From Tritrichomonas musculus (Eukaryota; Parabasalia; Tritrichomonadida; Tritrichomonadidae): a stretch of 64,000 nucleotides of DNA. Position numbers and translations under genes: made by a program. Shown here one piece after another: positions 9,301 through 17,391 of this stretch. The notes beneath the pieces were generated by a model that saw only the letters and a program-made list of their open reading frames with translations, made no database searches and was not told where the DNA came from. The DNA is taken from NCBI GenBank assembly GCA_039105265.1, contig JAPFFF010000002.1, positions 4,650,001-4,714,000 of the forward strand, in the 5' to 3' direction. Each line of letters starts with the position of its first letter. Position 1 is the first letter of the stretch.

Positions 9301-9587
9301 TTTGTAGTGTAAAGACATCAGGAACATGGAAAGAATATGTCGGTATATGTGTGAGAATCGATGACAAAAATAAATGTATCACATTCGCAAGTCATGGCGA
9401 TTACATTTGCAAAGTCAATGATTCATCATGTTATTCAATCGGGGATGAGGTGTTTATCGATAATGAAGACAATAAGCTGAAAGTTCTTTCAGGTGAGACA
9501 GCAATAACATCAAAAATAAAACGCATGACTGTTGGAATCATTACAAGTATCATTGATGAAAGAACATTAGCTGTATTCAAAGAGTAA
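6390..9587 (+). CDS. Fibre-like protein with repeated YALKSDIP modules (1065 residues)
   Basis: This looks like a receptor-binding fibre. After a conserved N-terminus (MFTIEQSGHI, likely the anchor) there are many short repeats of the type YALKSDIPE, several followed by PVDLTPYYTSAQADEKFVDE, as in phage tail fibres. Between the repeats lie different beta-rich inserts of 100-150 residues, which vary between copies (A1 and A3 differ after about residue 590). The last 140 residues (from THYSPIESS) form a compact domain strongly conserved with the family B fibre, a candidate trimerisation or chaperone-like end. No signal peptide or membrane segment is seen. Confidence 0.75.
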   Translation: MFTIEQSGHITKTNTIDGLINEYIKRYVDNYVIKGDTSNGNVGGSNGHGITEEQLNEAVNGLRDYVINNYALSTDIPDDLINEESLTTKINESLKGYALKSEIPEVLKNSELQLNIKELLPDEMFQKLMAEDVKPLSAQASMCLTSIAVNEGFQSALDDCAERYVPKDDLKNYITRDNLNVSTEYTIEIKTYMFPNIGPVPEEYEENGMDTSHVLPFKEGTHLVGYKVDNSGNIFHFDIRFKTNELYADDEYNVKQHEAEGFESEGEYFELVWDEVSGAIYDRYQYLPITITLAETEERLALKSDIPEPIDLTPYYTSAQADEKFVDEDELAYELDKYETKTVAEGKYALKSEIPEIIEGQTTIQFEIVNNTIPDLDYNTYHELIEQYGLDIVSSNSFYTGHYVHVDYSYNDDDDEQPSQIMRIEGSDSSIWFLYHSHELINPGTGDTPEILSCSITKTVEPTNKNIYSARYVSNNYALKTDITEPVDLTPYYTSAQADEKFVDEDELAYELDKYALKTDIPTIPTDLVNESALNTALYGTELNIEYPNPVRDYIFVKPYLPETDIHVIFDVNWGSNKDYINNIQHFDLIFKPYEKYMRGYRMMLDNGLSIVWYDRGEFMLCNSSGNTQWLINVIKAQIESPFIKTANVVDENPEQITIQCTQNESGCVVPDDDIRRVFTTKNIIVKFKRNADDASYEEVEYEYSLYKSLNMIYKSTSNELININYNTHIVSLRAEDDTLTNIYDASITLIRSRPVNDDMITSVKYVNDNFALKSNVITEEQLIKKCAIDCGPITEGGEISIHYLKLESNVIKLEYVVGDYALCLEIRILFYDTTGNPHNIVLVLHQRTVYFDNFKFPFYYEDTVDIASGRPLTYNFPIGGYSWTTTQELLDAKQIYSRCIMSRGYLATFKAAIYGAQSNTTITHYSPIESSMNSVSDFVIGSPVYMTGKVYKHVGDEWKPSTADDTTDCICSVKTSGTWKEYVGICVRIDDKNKCITFASHGDYICKVNDSSCYSIGDEVFIDNEDNKLKVLSGETAITSKIKRMTVGIITSIIDERTLAVFKE

Positions 9588-9787
9588 ATCAATTGATTGA
9601 TTTTCATTTTATTTTTGTTCATTTATTTATTAATTCATGATTTCAATACATATCTGGTCAAAGAAGAATTTTTCTTCAGAAAAAGTTCTCGAAAAATTTT
9701 TCGCTAATATTGCTATAAATGTGTAAACCAATATAGTATATAACCATTTAAATATAAATCTGTAAATGAAAACTATTATTATACGGC

Positions 9788-9866
9788 AATGATATGGCAT
9801 GATGGGTATTGCGTCTACAGAGACCTTGTAAAGGTGGTAGGTTCGATTCACATACATGACACTTTT
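9788..9866 (+). ncRNA. tRNA-like segment with A box, B box and T run (candidate)
   Basis: The segment has an A-box-like stretch at 9795-9806 (TGGCATGATGGG), a hairpin at 9815-9840 (CTAC/GTAG outer, ACCTT/AAGGT inner), a good B box at 9840-9850 (GGTTCGATTCA) and TTTT at 9863-9866. Size and order are those of a tRNA gene, but acceptor and T stems pair poorly and the variable region is short, so it is not a normal tRNA. It may be a decayed tRNA, a Pol III-driven small RNA, or chance. Family B has a similar unit at 35041. Confidence 0.4.
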
Positions 9867-10003
9867 CTGTATTATTTTATATATTATCCTAGAAAATGTA
9901 GAAAGCAACCGCTGGATTCGAAAGATAATAATATAAGAGAGGCAGAATGTACAACCCGTATACATTAAAACAATTCATGAAAAAAAACTATTATAAATGG
10001 TTT

Positions 10004-10142
10004 CCCACAAAGAACCGTCAAAAAACTAAAAACACTTTAACGTGTTCCCACAAAGAACCGTCAAAATACACCGTACTCTTTACATTAATAATCTTTATAC
10101 ATATTACTTTAATAATAACACTGAATGACGGTTCTTTGTGGG
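10004..10142. repeat. 17-nt motif, two direct copies and one inverted copy
   Basis: The 17-mer CCCACAAAGAACCGTCA occurs at 10004-10020 and 10047-10063, and its exact reverse complement at 10126-10142. Either direct copy could pair with the inverted one, giving two mutually exclusive hairpins. Confidence 0.85.
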
Positions 10143-10225
10143 TTTTTGCCCCGAAGTTCTATATTTTTTCAATCAGTGGAGCACAAAAATAAAAACATAT
10201 AAATGTGTCATTTGTTTTTATTCAT

Positions 10226-10984
10226 TTATGATTGAAATTGATTGAAGTATTCATCAATGAGTGTGTGTAATCGGTCAAGATGTCTTGTTTGAATTCTTAT
10301 TGTGCACATATTGATATCGTAATCATCAGCTCCAAATGTTCGTTTGACAATACTTTTGATGTCTTTGTTCGGACTCATCGCTATTGGTAAATTATCTTTG
10401 AAATACCATCTTTCATCTTCATTTCGATAATGATTAATGATTTGTCGAAAGTTAGATTTATGACGACGAACTAAATGAAGAATAACATTGTCATTATCGT
10501 TTGGTATTGTTTCTTTCCAAATCAAATATTTATAATCATGTTCTCTATTAGCTGGAACCATTCGTGGTCGTTGTTCATTGATTGTTTCAGTTAATTGTTG
10601 TCTTTCACGTTCAAAATGAGAATCAAGAAGCTTCATGATATAATATGAGTATTTTGGTGAGCTCCAGATGGCAACATGATTAACAAGTAATCGGTGAATG
10701 TAAGTTCCTTTTAATTCATTTGGTAAGTTTGTACGGTTTTCATATAATTGTTCGGTCTGGCATTTTTCTGCCATACCAATTTCTTTTAATAATTCTTGTG
10801 TTGATTCATTATTGAACCATACTCTAGCTCTTTTTGTTGAATGACAAGCGGTTATGATTGATTGCATTTGATACATATCATCCTGTTTTGAATGAATGAT
10901 TCTTAAATGTTGATTATATTGAATGTATTCATAATCATTGTTGATTGCTTGAACTGTTGCTGTTTGGTTGTTAGTTGCTGACAT
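10226..10984 (-). CDS. KilA-N domain protein (252 residues)
   Basis: The KilA-N domain spans about residues 25-125. The diagnostic end, GTYIHRLLVNHVAIWSSP (93-110), matches the family pattern G-T/L-Y-V/I-H..L....A.W.SP, and RVWFNNESTQELL (about 54-66) the earlier helix. The second half (about 145-250) is a separate domain with HLVRRHKSNFRQIINHY and ends in helices; it recalls the varied C-terminal domains that follow KilA-N in large DNA viruses, but is not assigned. KilA-N proteins bind DNA. A role in transcription or replication control of the element is inferred. It lies just 3' of, and on the same strand as, the polymerase gene start region. Confidence 0.85.
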   Translation of the reverse strand: MSATNNQTATVQAINNDYEYIQYNQHLRIIHSKQDDMYQMQSIITACHSTKRARVWFNNESTQELLKEIGMAEKCQTEQLYENRTNLPNELKGTYIHRLLVNHVAIWSSPKYSYYIMKLLDSHFERERQQLTETINEQRPRMVPANREHDYKYLIWKETIPNDNDNVILHLVRRHKSNFRQIINHYRNEDERWYFKDNLPIAMSPNKDIKSIVKRTFGADDYDINMCTIRIQTRHLDRLHTLIDEYFNQFQS

Positions 10985-11140
10985 TGTAGCCTTTTAATTA
11001 GCTGATAAAAAATTGATTTAAAAATAAATCAATCAAAATTAAATTGATTTTCATTGATGATTTGTCGACTGGGGAAAATATCCCACTCGATTCATTTAAT
11101 GATTCCTCGACCATGCGATTTTGCACCCTCGATAATTCAT

Positions 11141-14100
11141 TTAATGGTTTTCAATGAAATAATCCTTTGCAGTGAAACCATTAACATAAGGACAACAACA
11201 ATGATTTGATAATACCAACATTTTGGTATGAGCTGTTGTTAAAGCATTTTTGATGACCGTTATTTTACTCATAAGTTGTGAATTCATTTGAAGGTTTATA
11301 TTTTTGCCTTTCATTATTGATTGCTTATCAATGACATTTTTGTAATCACTTGATTTGATGTTGTTCTTCTTCAATGAAACACCTTTGAGCTTTAATGAAA
11401 TTGTTTTGTCATCTGACCAAATCGTATAACATTTAGCACACAAAGCAACTTGATTTGCTCCAAACTTTTCTACACAGCATCCGAGAATCTTTTTCTCATC
11501 ATATACATCATTGATTGCAGGATTTGGCATAAAGCTATAAATGTGTTTGTCATAAAATGATTTGTCTTTGATGACATAATCAAACAACTGGTCAATCGGT
11601 TTATTCATATCACCAGCTATAGACATGTAAAGGCTGTCTGTATCGACCGAGTTGAAATGAACCTTATTCATGTCAATGCATTTGTATAGAAAGTCATAAA
11701 GGAAAGTCAAATACCAATATTTCGCATTGTCTAATGTCCAAAATGATTCCTGAAGACATGTATTACATTTGAATGAATGAGGTTGTGATTGTATCAAATA
11801 ACAATCATTTGACAATTTACATCCATTGCGATAAGTATCGGATGCTATCAATTGAAAAGCTTTATTTTTATCAACAATTCTGACTTTATTGAAGTTCTCT
11901 GAATTCATTCCGTCATATCCGTAAGATCCGTTCATGCTAATCTTGTAAAACTTTTCGTTCCCGTGTGTCTTTCCTGACAATATATCTTGACGCTTCTTCA
12001 TAAACTCACAAACAAATTGATTGAATCCGTCATGAGCTTCATATAAACTCAAGCTCTTAATGTCATCAACTATAAGTCCGTGGTCGATTAAAAACCATAA
12101 ATAATAGTTCGAGAACGTCATAAATGTACCGCATGTATCAAGCAACATTGTCAGCTTTCTTGTTTCTTTATCTGCTGAATTCAGTTTATTGTCTTTCATG
12201 TATTTGTACATATAACTTCCAATCGTTTGTTCATCATTCATTATATTGATATTTCTAAACACAGGAGGAAAGTTAATCAAATCATTGATTTTATTCTTTG
12301 GACATCTCAATTTGACTTCAGCTTTGAATATAAACTCAGGGTTTGCATCAAATCGTTTCTTTGATTGAATGATATTCATTGCAGCATTGAATACCTTTTC
12401 ATTCTTGTTTCCATCTTCATCATAAACATCAAATCGTTTTATAAATGAACCAGGCATGTACATGATTCCTCCGTGATAAGGATTAAATGAATGTTTTACT
12501 GAACTGAATGATGAAGGATACAATGAATTGAAATCAATACCAGCAACGTGAGAGACTGTGTTTGAAGTGTCATAGCTAATGATTCTGTCATTAACGGCAT
12601 CATATTTGAGTTTATTGATTAATGTTTGACCTCTGATGTTCACACGATGAAGTACATTTGATAATCCTCCCGTTATGTTCTCTCTCAAATTGTAGTATTC
12701 TTTTTCATCAGTTATGAGTGTTGGCAGGTGATGGAGCTTGCAGAATTTCTTCAATTGTATTTTGGTTCTTGTTATCTTGTCATCATCTCTTTGTCTTAAA
12801 CGATTACATTCAGCACAAGCAAGTAAACAGTTATCAATCTGATGTCCTTTGTTGTTATCTATTCTGTCAAGTGTCGGTTTGTTGTTGTAAGTAAAGTGTT
12901 CACCACATAAATGACATTTACCTGTTTCATTTGATTCATACAATTTCATGAATGCTTCGAAATCCTTTTCACTAACACATTTTGAAATATCTCGTTGATT
13001 TTGATTTGATTGAAGCGATGAATCGCCTTTTTGCGAGCAAAAATTATGTTTCATGTCTTGCTTTCGATAATTATCACATTTATTTAACCACCATTTCATT
13101 GTTGGTTTAAATGTATTCATCTTGTTGATGATTTCATAGTCGTTCTTCGGATTAAAATCTTTGTAAGCAAGAGCATATTTGATACATGATGCGTTCTTTG
13201 ACAATGAAAGATTGCTAATCAAATCAACTTTATATTCAGCATTCATTTGAATAAGGTTGTCAATCGGTTTAATCATCATTTCAACATCATTGTCATTGTA
13301 TGATAACAAATAATCCCAACGTGTTGCAAACCTCTTTGAATCAATCAAATACTCTTCATAATCAGCTTTTGTTAATGGATTCTTTTGATTGAGATAACTG
13401 TAGAAGTCTTCATATTTGAACGGTTCACTCTTTGATAACACTTCATTATAATTATCACTGTTGATTGCTTCATAAGGAAAGACACCTTTCGAACTGTTAG
13501 ATATACCGCCAAAATCGATTCCAAACTGTTTGAGTGTTCCTCCAGCAACAAATGCTTGTGCGTCAATGAATCGTAATCGAATAGGATACTTTGATGATTT
13601 CAATATAAATTGTTTCAATGATGTAGCTGTTCCAATCATTCCGCTATCGATAGACCAATGATTTTTAATCAATTGCTCTTTGAATAAGTTTGAATCAAAT
13701 CGTGATGAATTAAAACCGAATACTGTTATTGTTTTCAATGATGTATCTATTTTATTGAGTTCTTCTTCCGATTTATCTTTGATGAATGATTTCAAATGAT
13801 TCAACTTATCAGCATACACATCACAGCCAGCAACAAATAACCAGTCAATCCATTTGGCAATGAAGTCATTTGTTCGTATATCAAAGTTCTTTGTTATCAA
13901 TCCTTTATCAAGCTTCACACATGATGAAACACTCAAAGGAATCAATCGAGAATTGATAACTGATTTATCACTGACTTTCTTTTCAATCTTTTGTTCCATT
14001 GTTTCAAAATCATAAGTGATATAATGAATTGTTGGCTTCCATTCAAGTTCATATGAAAGACAATACAAATAAACAGGATTGTTTAAAATGTGTGGACAAT

Positions 14101-15724
14101 ATGGTAAAGCTTCTCGTGAAGGTATGAAATCCTTTTTGAATTTGCCTCCTAGCTTCTCACATTTATCTACATGTCTGTTGAATCTATCCATATGTTCATG
14201 ACCTTTGTGAATGTATGAACCACAATGAGGACAAATATGAATATTTGTTAATGCTTCAGCATTGATGATGTACATTATGTGAATTATCTTATCCTTTGAA
14301 TACAAGAGAGCTGAAAACGTTTTGTTTGATTCGTCTGTGTTATGCCATTGGTCTTGTAAATCGAAAAAGCCTTTTTTATCTGTTTCAGTTTGGTTGTATT
14401 CATAAATGTTGACATTGATGTTATGATTCTTCGCTGATTCTTTCATTTCTTCAATTGTGATTCCTTTGAAGGTGTTGATTAATTGTTTTGCTGCTTTTGA
14501 AGGCTTCTTTGTATAACTCAAACCGTGTTCATCACATAATATTTTCTTTGCTGCTGCTGTTCTGTCAGAGATTTTAAATGTTCGTGTTTCGATAAGTTGC
14601 TTATTCAAACAACAAGCAAGGAAACGATACCAACACAAACAATCATCAACGTTATCAATAATGATATATTTATTTTTGCCAAACAATTCTGAAACTTCAT
14701 CAATCTTTCCTGTTATCTTAACAACTCGTGAGATTGTAAACGAAACAGACCAAACGATACATAATTTGATGTTTGAAGTAGTGGTTTCATATTCATGTAT
14801 TTTTGATTCAACATACAGTTTAACTTTGTCAACATCTTTACTCTCTCTAACTATTATCGGAATTGATGATTTATAGTTCTTCCATTTGATTTCACTTGCT
14901 TCATACGTATATCTTTCGTTTTCATTCTTGGGCGGTATCTCAAATATGCCTGTCAATTGAAAATATATTTTGAACGGTTTCACTTCTTGTTTAAACACTG
15001 TCTCAGTTAAATATTCATTGATGTCTTCAATTGATGAAACTCCGTTTTTGTAATATATTTTGATTGGTTCTTTACTGTCTTCATCTAATCGTTCAACCTT
15101 TTCACTATCATTTGGGAATTGGTCAATGAAATGACTGCATGCTTCGACGGCTTCATCAAAGTTTTCAGGTTCATTGATTATGAAATATGAATCATGTTTT
15201 GAATGAACACCTTTATAGCCAAACTTTTTGATGTATTCAATTAATTCAGCATTTTCATTGTTGAATCGAATATCTTCATATCGTTGAGGTTGTTTGTTTG
15301 TCTTTGGTGGTAATGGTCTCAATAATATATTTTCAGATTTAATTAATTGAAGGGCTTTGTTGAGTGCATCATGAGCAATTTTAATGTTGTCCTCGATTTG
15401 TTTTTGTTTTAGTTTTTGTTCATCATCTTGTTCTTCTTCTTCAAATTGTTCCTCTTCCTCCTCTTCTTCTTGTTCTTCTGCTTCTTTCTTCATTCTATTG
15501 ACGAAAGCTAATATTGTTGTATCATTGATTCTATCACCTTCATGTTCTCTAAAACCGAATGAAGTTAGATAGTTTTCTAAGATTGATTTGAAGTGTTTAA
15601 CATCATAATCACTAGGTTTAGATGTTGATAAGCGAGGTTTTAATTGAAGTTCATTATTGATATACCTGATTTGTTCAATAACAAATGATTTGGTATCTTT
15701 TTGATAGTAATAACGAGAACTCAT
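11141..15724 (-). CDS. polB: Protein-primed type family B DNA polymerase (1527 residues)
   Basis: All polymerase motifs are visible. Exo I is YDFETME (D572, E574), Exo II GFNSSRFD (D677), Exo III YNDND (Y809, D813), motif A DFNSLYPS (D1064), motif B KISMNGSYG (K1261), motif C DTDS (1361-1364). Upstream of the exonuclease are a glutamate-rich variable region (about 85-105), a CLCWYRFLACC segment (362-372) recalling the cysteine site of OTU-type peptidases, and a C2H2-like finger (CPHC, 498-501). Between Exo III and motif A sits an HNH/endonuclease VII-like module (C937, C940, LDR 952-954, GH 960-961, C966, C970, C973, N974). It copies the element from its ends, as in other Polintons, presumably protein-primed. 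The ATG is preceded by an AT-rich leader. Confidence 0.93.
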   Translation of the reverse strand: MSSRYYYQKDTKSFVIEQIRYINNELQLKPRLSTSKPSDYDVKHFKSILENYLTSFGFREHEGDRINDTTILAFVNRMKKEAEEQEEEEEEEQFEEEEQDDEQKLKQKQIEDNIKIAHDALNKALQLIKSENILLRPLPPKTNKQPQRYEDIRFNNENAELIEYIKKFGYKGVHSKHDSYFIINEPENFDEAVEACSHFIDQFPNDSEKVERLDEDSKEPIKIYYKNGVSSIEDINEYLTETVFKQEVKPFKIYFQLTGIFEIPPKNENERYTYEASEIKWKNYKSSIPIIVRESKDVDKVKLYVESKIHEYETTTSNIKLCIVWSVSFTISRVVKITGKIDEVSELFGKNKYIIIDNVDDCLCWYRFLACCLNKQLIETRTFKISDRTAAAKKILCDEHGLSYTKKPSKAAKQLINTFKGITIEEMKESAKNHNINVNIYEYNQTETDKKGFFDLQDQWHNTDESNKTFSALLYSKDKIIHIMYIINAEALTNIHICPHCGSYIHKGHEHMDRFNRHVDKCEKLGGKFKKDFIPSREALPYCPHILNNPVYLYCLSYELEWKPTIHYITYDFETMEQKIEKKVSDKSVINSRLIPLSVSSCVKLDKGLITKNFDIRTNDFIAKWIDWLFVAGCDVYADKLNHLKSFIKDKSEEELNKIDTSLKTITVFGFNSSRFDSNLFKEQLIKNHWSIDSGMIGTATSLKQFILKSSKYPIRLRFIDAQAFVAGGTLKQFGIDFGGISNSSKGVFPYEAINSDNYNEVLSKSEPFKYEDFYSYLNQKNPLTKADYEEYLIDSKRFATRWDYLLSYNDNDVEMMIKPIDNLIQMNAEYKVDLISNLSLSKNASCIKYALAYKDFNPKNDYEIINKMNTFKPTMKWWLNKCDNYRKQDMKHNFCSQKGDSSLQSNQNQRDISKCVSEKDFEAFMKLYESNETGKCHLCGEHFTYNNKPTLDRIDNNKGHQIDNCLLACAECNRLRQRDDDKITRTKIQLKKFCKLHHLPTLITDEKEYYNLRENITGGLSNVLHRVNIRGQTLINKLKYDAVNDRIISYDTSNTVSHVAGIDFNSLYPSSFSSVKHSFNPYHGGIMYMPGSFIKRFDVYDEDGNKNEKVFNAAMNIIQSKKRFDANPEFIFKAEVKLRCPKNKINDLINFPPVFRNINIMNDEQTIGSYMYKYMKDNKLNSADKETRKLTMLLDTCGTFMTFSNYYLWFLIDHGLIVDDIKSLSLYEAHDGFNQFVCEFMKKRQDILSGKTHGNEKFYKISMNGSYGYDGMNSENFNKVRIVDKNKAFQLIASDTYRNGCKLSNDCYLIQSQPHSFKCNTCLQESFWTLDNAKYWYLTFLYDFLYKCIDMNKVHFNSVDTDSLYMSIAGDMNKPIDQLFDYVIKDKSFYDKHIYSFMPNPAINDVYDEKKILGCCVEKFGANQVALCAKCYTIWSDDKTISLKLKGVSLKKNNIKSSDYKNVIDKQSIMKGKNINLQMNSQLMSKITVIKNALTTAHTKMLVLSNHCCCPYVNGFTAKDYFIENH

Positions 15725-15811
15725 TTATGATATAATTAAAAAATCAAATTATTTGAAATTTGAAAAATGTTAAATCAAAAAAAAATAATTCAGGTTTTTT
15801 ATTTCATTGAA

Positions 15812-16318
15812 ATGACAGAATTAATAGAGATATTGAAACATGTTGATGCAATCCGTCATTTGTTAACGATATTGATTGCTAAATCAGATGATAATGAAGC
15901 TTTCAGGAACCTTGTGAATAACGTTTCATTTGACAATGACAATAATGATTCATCATCAGATGATGAAAATCTACCCCATTTCTCTGAACAAAATAGTTTA
16001 TTGAATGATATAACACCAAAAAGTGATAAACCAAAGCGCTCCTTATTCAATTCATCAAAGTTCTTAAACGCTCATGACCGTGAATTAGTCATGCAGTTCC
16101 TTGATGAAGAACGAATGAATGAAATTAATAAGTTGCCAGCACATAAACAAGCATCATACACAAAACTATTAATCAAAAAGCATTTAAACATAGATATATC
16201 AACGTACATGGTTAACAAGATTCTCACATTGAAAAGGCAACAGACTCATGACAATGATGACAATGATAACAATAACAATAATAACAATAACAATCAAAGA
16301 AGACCACAATTGATTTGA
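15812..16318 (+). CDS. Small conserved helical protein (168 residues), family A version
   Basis: Function not recognised. The ATG at 15812 (MTELIEILK) is preferred to 15767 because the family B and D proteins start at the same place and a promoter-like TTTTATTTCATT run lies just before it. Helical N-terminus, acidic linker (about 45-75), conserved C-terminal module (FNSSKFLNAHDRELVMQFL ... NIDISTYMVNKIL, about 85-148) and an Asp/Asn tail coded by a triplet run. It is transcribed away from the polymerase gene. The conserved module may bind DNA, which is inference. Confidence 0.7.
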   Translation: MTELIEILKHVDAIRHLLTILIAKSDDNEAFRNLVNNVSFDNDNNDSSSDDENLPHFSEQNSLLNDITPKSDKPKRSLFNSSKFLNAHDRELVMQFLDEERMNEINKLPAHKQASYTKLLIKKHLNIDISTYMVNKILTLKRQQTHDNDDNDNNNNNNNNNQRRPQLI

Positions 16319-16355
16319 ATTCATTGAATCTTTTGAAGTTTTATTTTTGGTTTAA

Positions 16356-16601
16356 ATGAATAGTGCACTTAATGGTTTGAGTTGTGATTCTTCAGCTTTA
16401 CACGCTCAGTTTAGAAGGGTAAAGGATAAGATATTCAATGAATGCATGAATTCTGAAGATGATGCATTAAACGGAAAGTTTGATAAGATGATTCACATAT
16501 TGTCGATATATAAACAACTATTTAATGATATTGAATCGATTAAAATACAATTAAGAGCTATTGATGAACGTATCAAATCAGCTGAACAGATGACTTTGTA
16601 A
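16356..16601 (+). CDS. Small helical protein (81 residues)
   Basis: Not recognised. It is wholly helical with a likely coiled coil at about 40-78. It follows the previous gene by 37 bases with its own TTTTATTTTTGG motif before the ATG. No equivalent was seen in families B, C or D. Confidence 0.55.
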   Translation: MNSALNGLSCDSSALHAQFRRVKDKIFNECMNSEDDALNGKFDKMIHILSIYKQLFNDIESIKIQLRAIDERIKSAEQMTL

Positions 16602-16649
16602 ATGAATCATTGAATGACTCATCATTGATGTTGTTTTATTTTTATTCAA

Positions 16650-17225
16650 ATGTCTTTAAACCGTGCACGTATTCTTTCCAGTGAGAACGATGCATCAGTT
16701 AAGCAGGAACAATCAACCAGTATTAATATAAACATCAAACCAAAGCAACCACAACCAGTTGAATATCCATCAGTTCAACCATTACCACAATCATCTCAAG
16801 CCACAAATTTTACTATACCTCAGATGAGTGGAGTATATCAATCACAGCATCCAACAAACAACGTTTCCCTAGAAAGGGGTATAAGTGATATTGGAGCTGA
16901 TATAACAGAACTTGAAACCAAAAACAAATTCCTTGAGATATTGTTATCAATCTATGAAACAAATCCAATAAAAGTCAATGATTTATTGATTTGTCATTCA
17001 AATACATTAATGGAACTCATCAAATTACTAACACAAGCTGATAAAGTTGAATTGATTGTTAATGATGATTGTGCGTGTAATGGTTGTGTTTCTCGTTCCA
17101 AATATCTTTTGATTGATAGGATTTTGGTGTACAAAAATAATGAATCAAATGACTTGAAATACAAATATAATAGCATTTATACCGAACTCATTAGACACAA
17201 CATTTCATTAAAAACATGTATTTAA
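16650..17225 (+). CDS. Unassigned protein with disordered N-terminus (191 residues)
   Basis: Not recognised. Residues 1-75 are rich in Q, P, S and N and probably disordered. Residues 80-190 are ordered, helical at first (ELETKNKFLEILLSIYE), and carry a CxCxxC cluster (DDCACNGC) that could bind a metal. The ATG follows a clear TTTTATTTTTATTCA motif. It lies in a rightward run of genes leading to the packaging ATPase. Confidence 0.6.
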   Translation: MSLNRARILSSENDASVKQEQSTSININIKPKQPQPVEYPSVQPLPQSSQATNFTIPQMSGVYQSQHPTNNVSLERGISDIGADITELETKNKFLEILLSIYETNPIKVNDLLICHSNTLMELIKLLTQADKVELIVNDDCACNGCVSRSKYLLIDRILVYKNNESNDLKYKYNSIYTELIRHNISLKTCI

Positions 17226-17235
17226 AAACTAATAA

Positions 17236-17367
17236 ATGATATATGAAATATTAGTTGTTTCATTATTAACAGGTTTATTTTTAGTGAAGCTTGTTGAAGT
17301 ATCTTTAATGATGCCTGACAAAGAACCAGAACTCAGTGAAGAGATAAGAACAAAAATGTATTCATGA
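17236..17367 (+). CDS. Small membrane protein candidate (43 residues)
   Basis: A short frame fills most of the gap between the 191-residue gene and the ATPase gene: MIYEILVVSLLTGLFLVKLV, then a charged tail. The first 20 residues form a good membrane helix. It is identical in A2 (41584-41715). Small membrane proteins are common in the virion gene sets of related viruses. No homologue was seen in the other families here, so this is tentative. Confidence 0.4.
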   Translation: MIYEILVVSLLTGLFLVKLVEVSLMMPDKEPELSEEIRTKMYS

Positions 17368-17391
17368 AGAGCTTTAACGAAAACTAAAGAA

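Larger units (their letters stand above)
9588..10225. other. Gene-poor region between convergent fibre and KilA-N genes
   Basis: This 638-bp stretch between two gene 3' ends holds a tRNA-like segment (9788-9866) and a set of 17-nt direct and inverted repeats (10004-10142). An 81-codon frame at 9947-10192 has one hydrophobic stretch but runs through those repeats and has no homologue in the window. A 111-codon frame on the other strand (9630-9965) is no better supported. Neither is called as a gene. Confidence 0.6.

Noticed and set aside
9630-9965. A 111-codon minus-strand frame between the fibre and KilA-N genes
   Set aside because: It crosses the tRNA-like segment and AT-rich DNA, has an isoleucine/phenylalanine make-up expected of AT-rich chance frames, and has no homologue in B or C.
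9947-10192. An 81-codon frame with a hydrophobic stretch
   Set aside because: Most of it is the 17-nt repeat set; it has no promoter-like motif and no homologue, so it is left as part of the gene-poor region.
15384-15572. A serine/cysteine-rich frame opposite the polymerase N-terminus
   Set aside because: It is the antisense of the glutamate-rich run.
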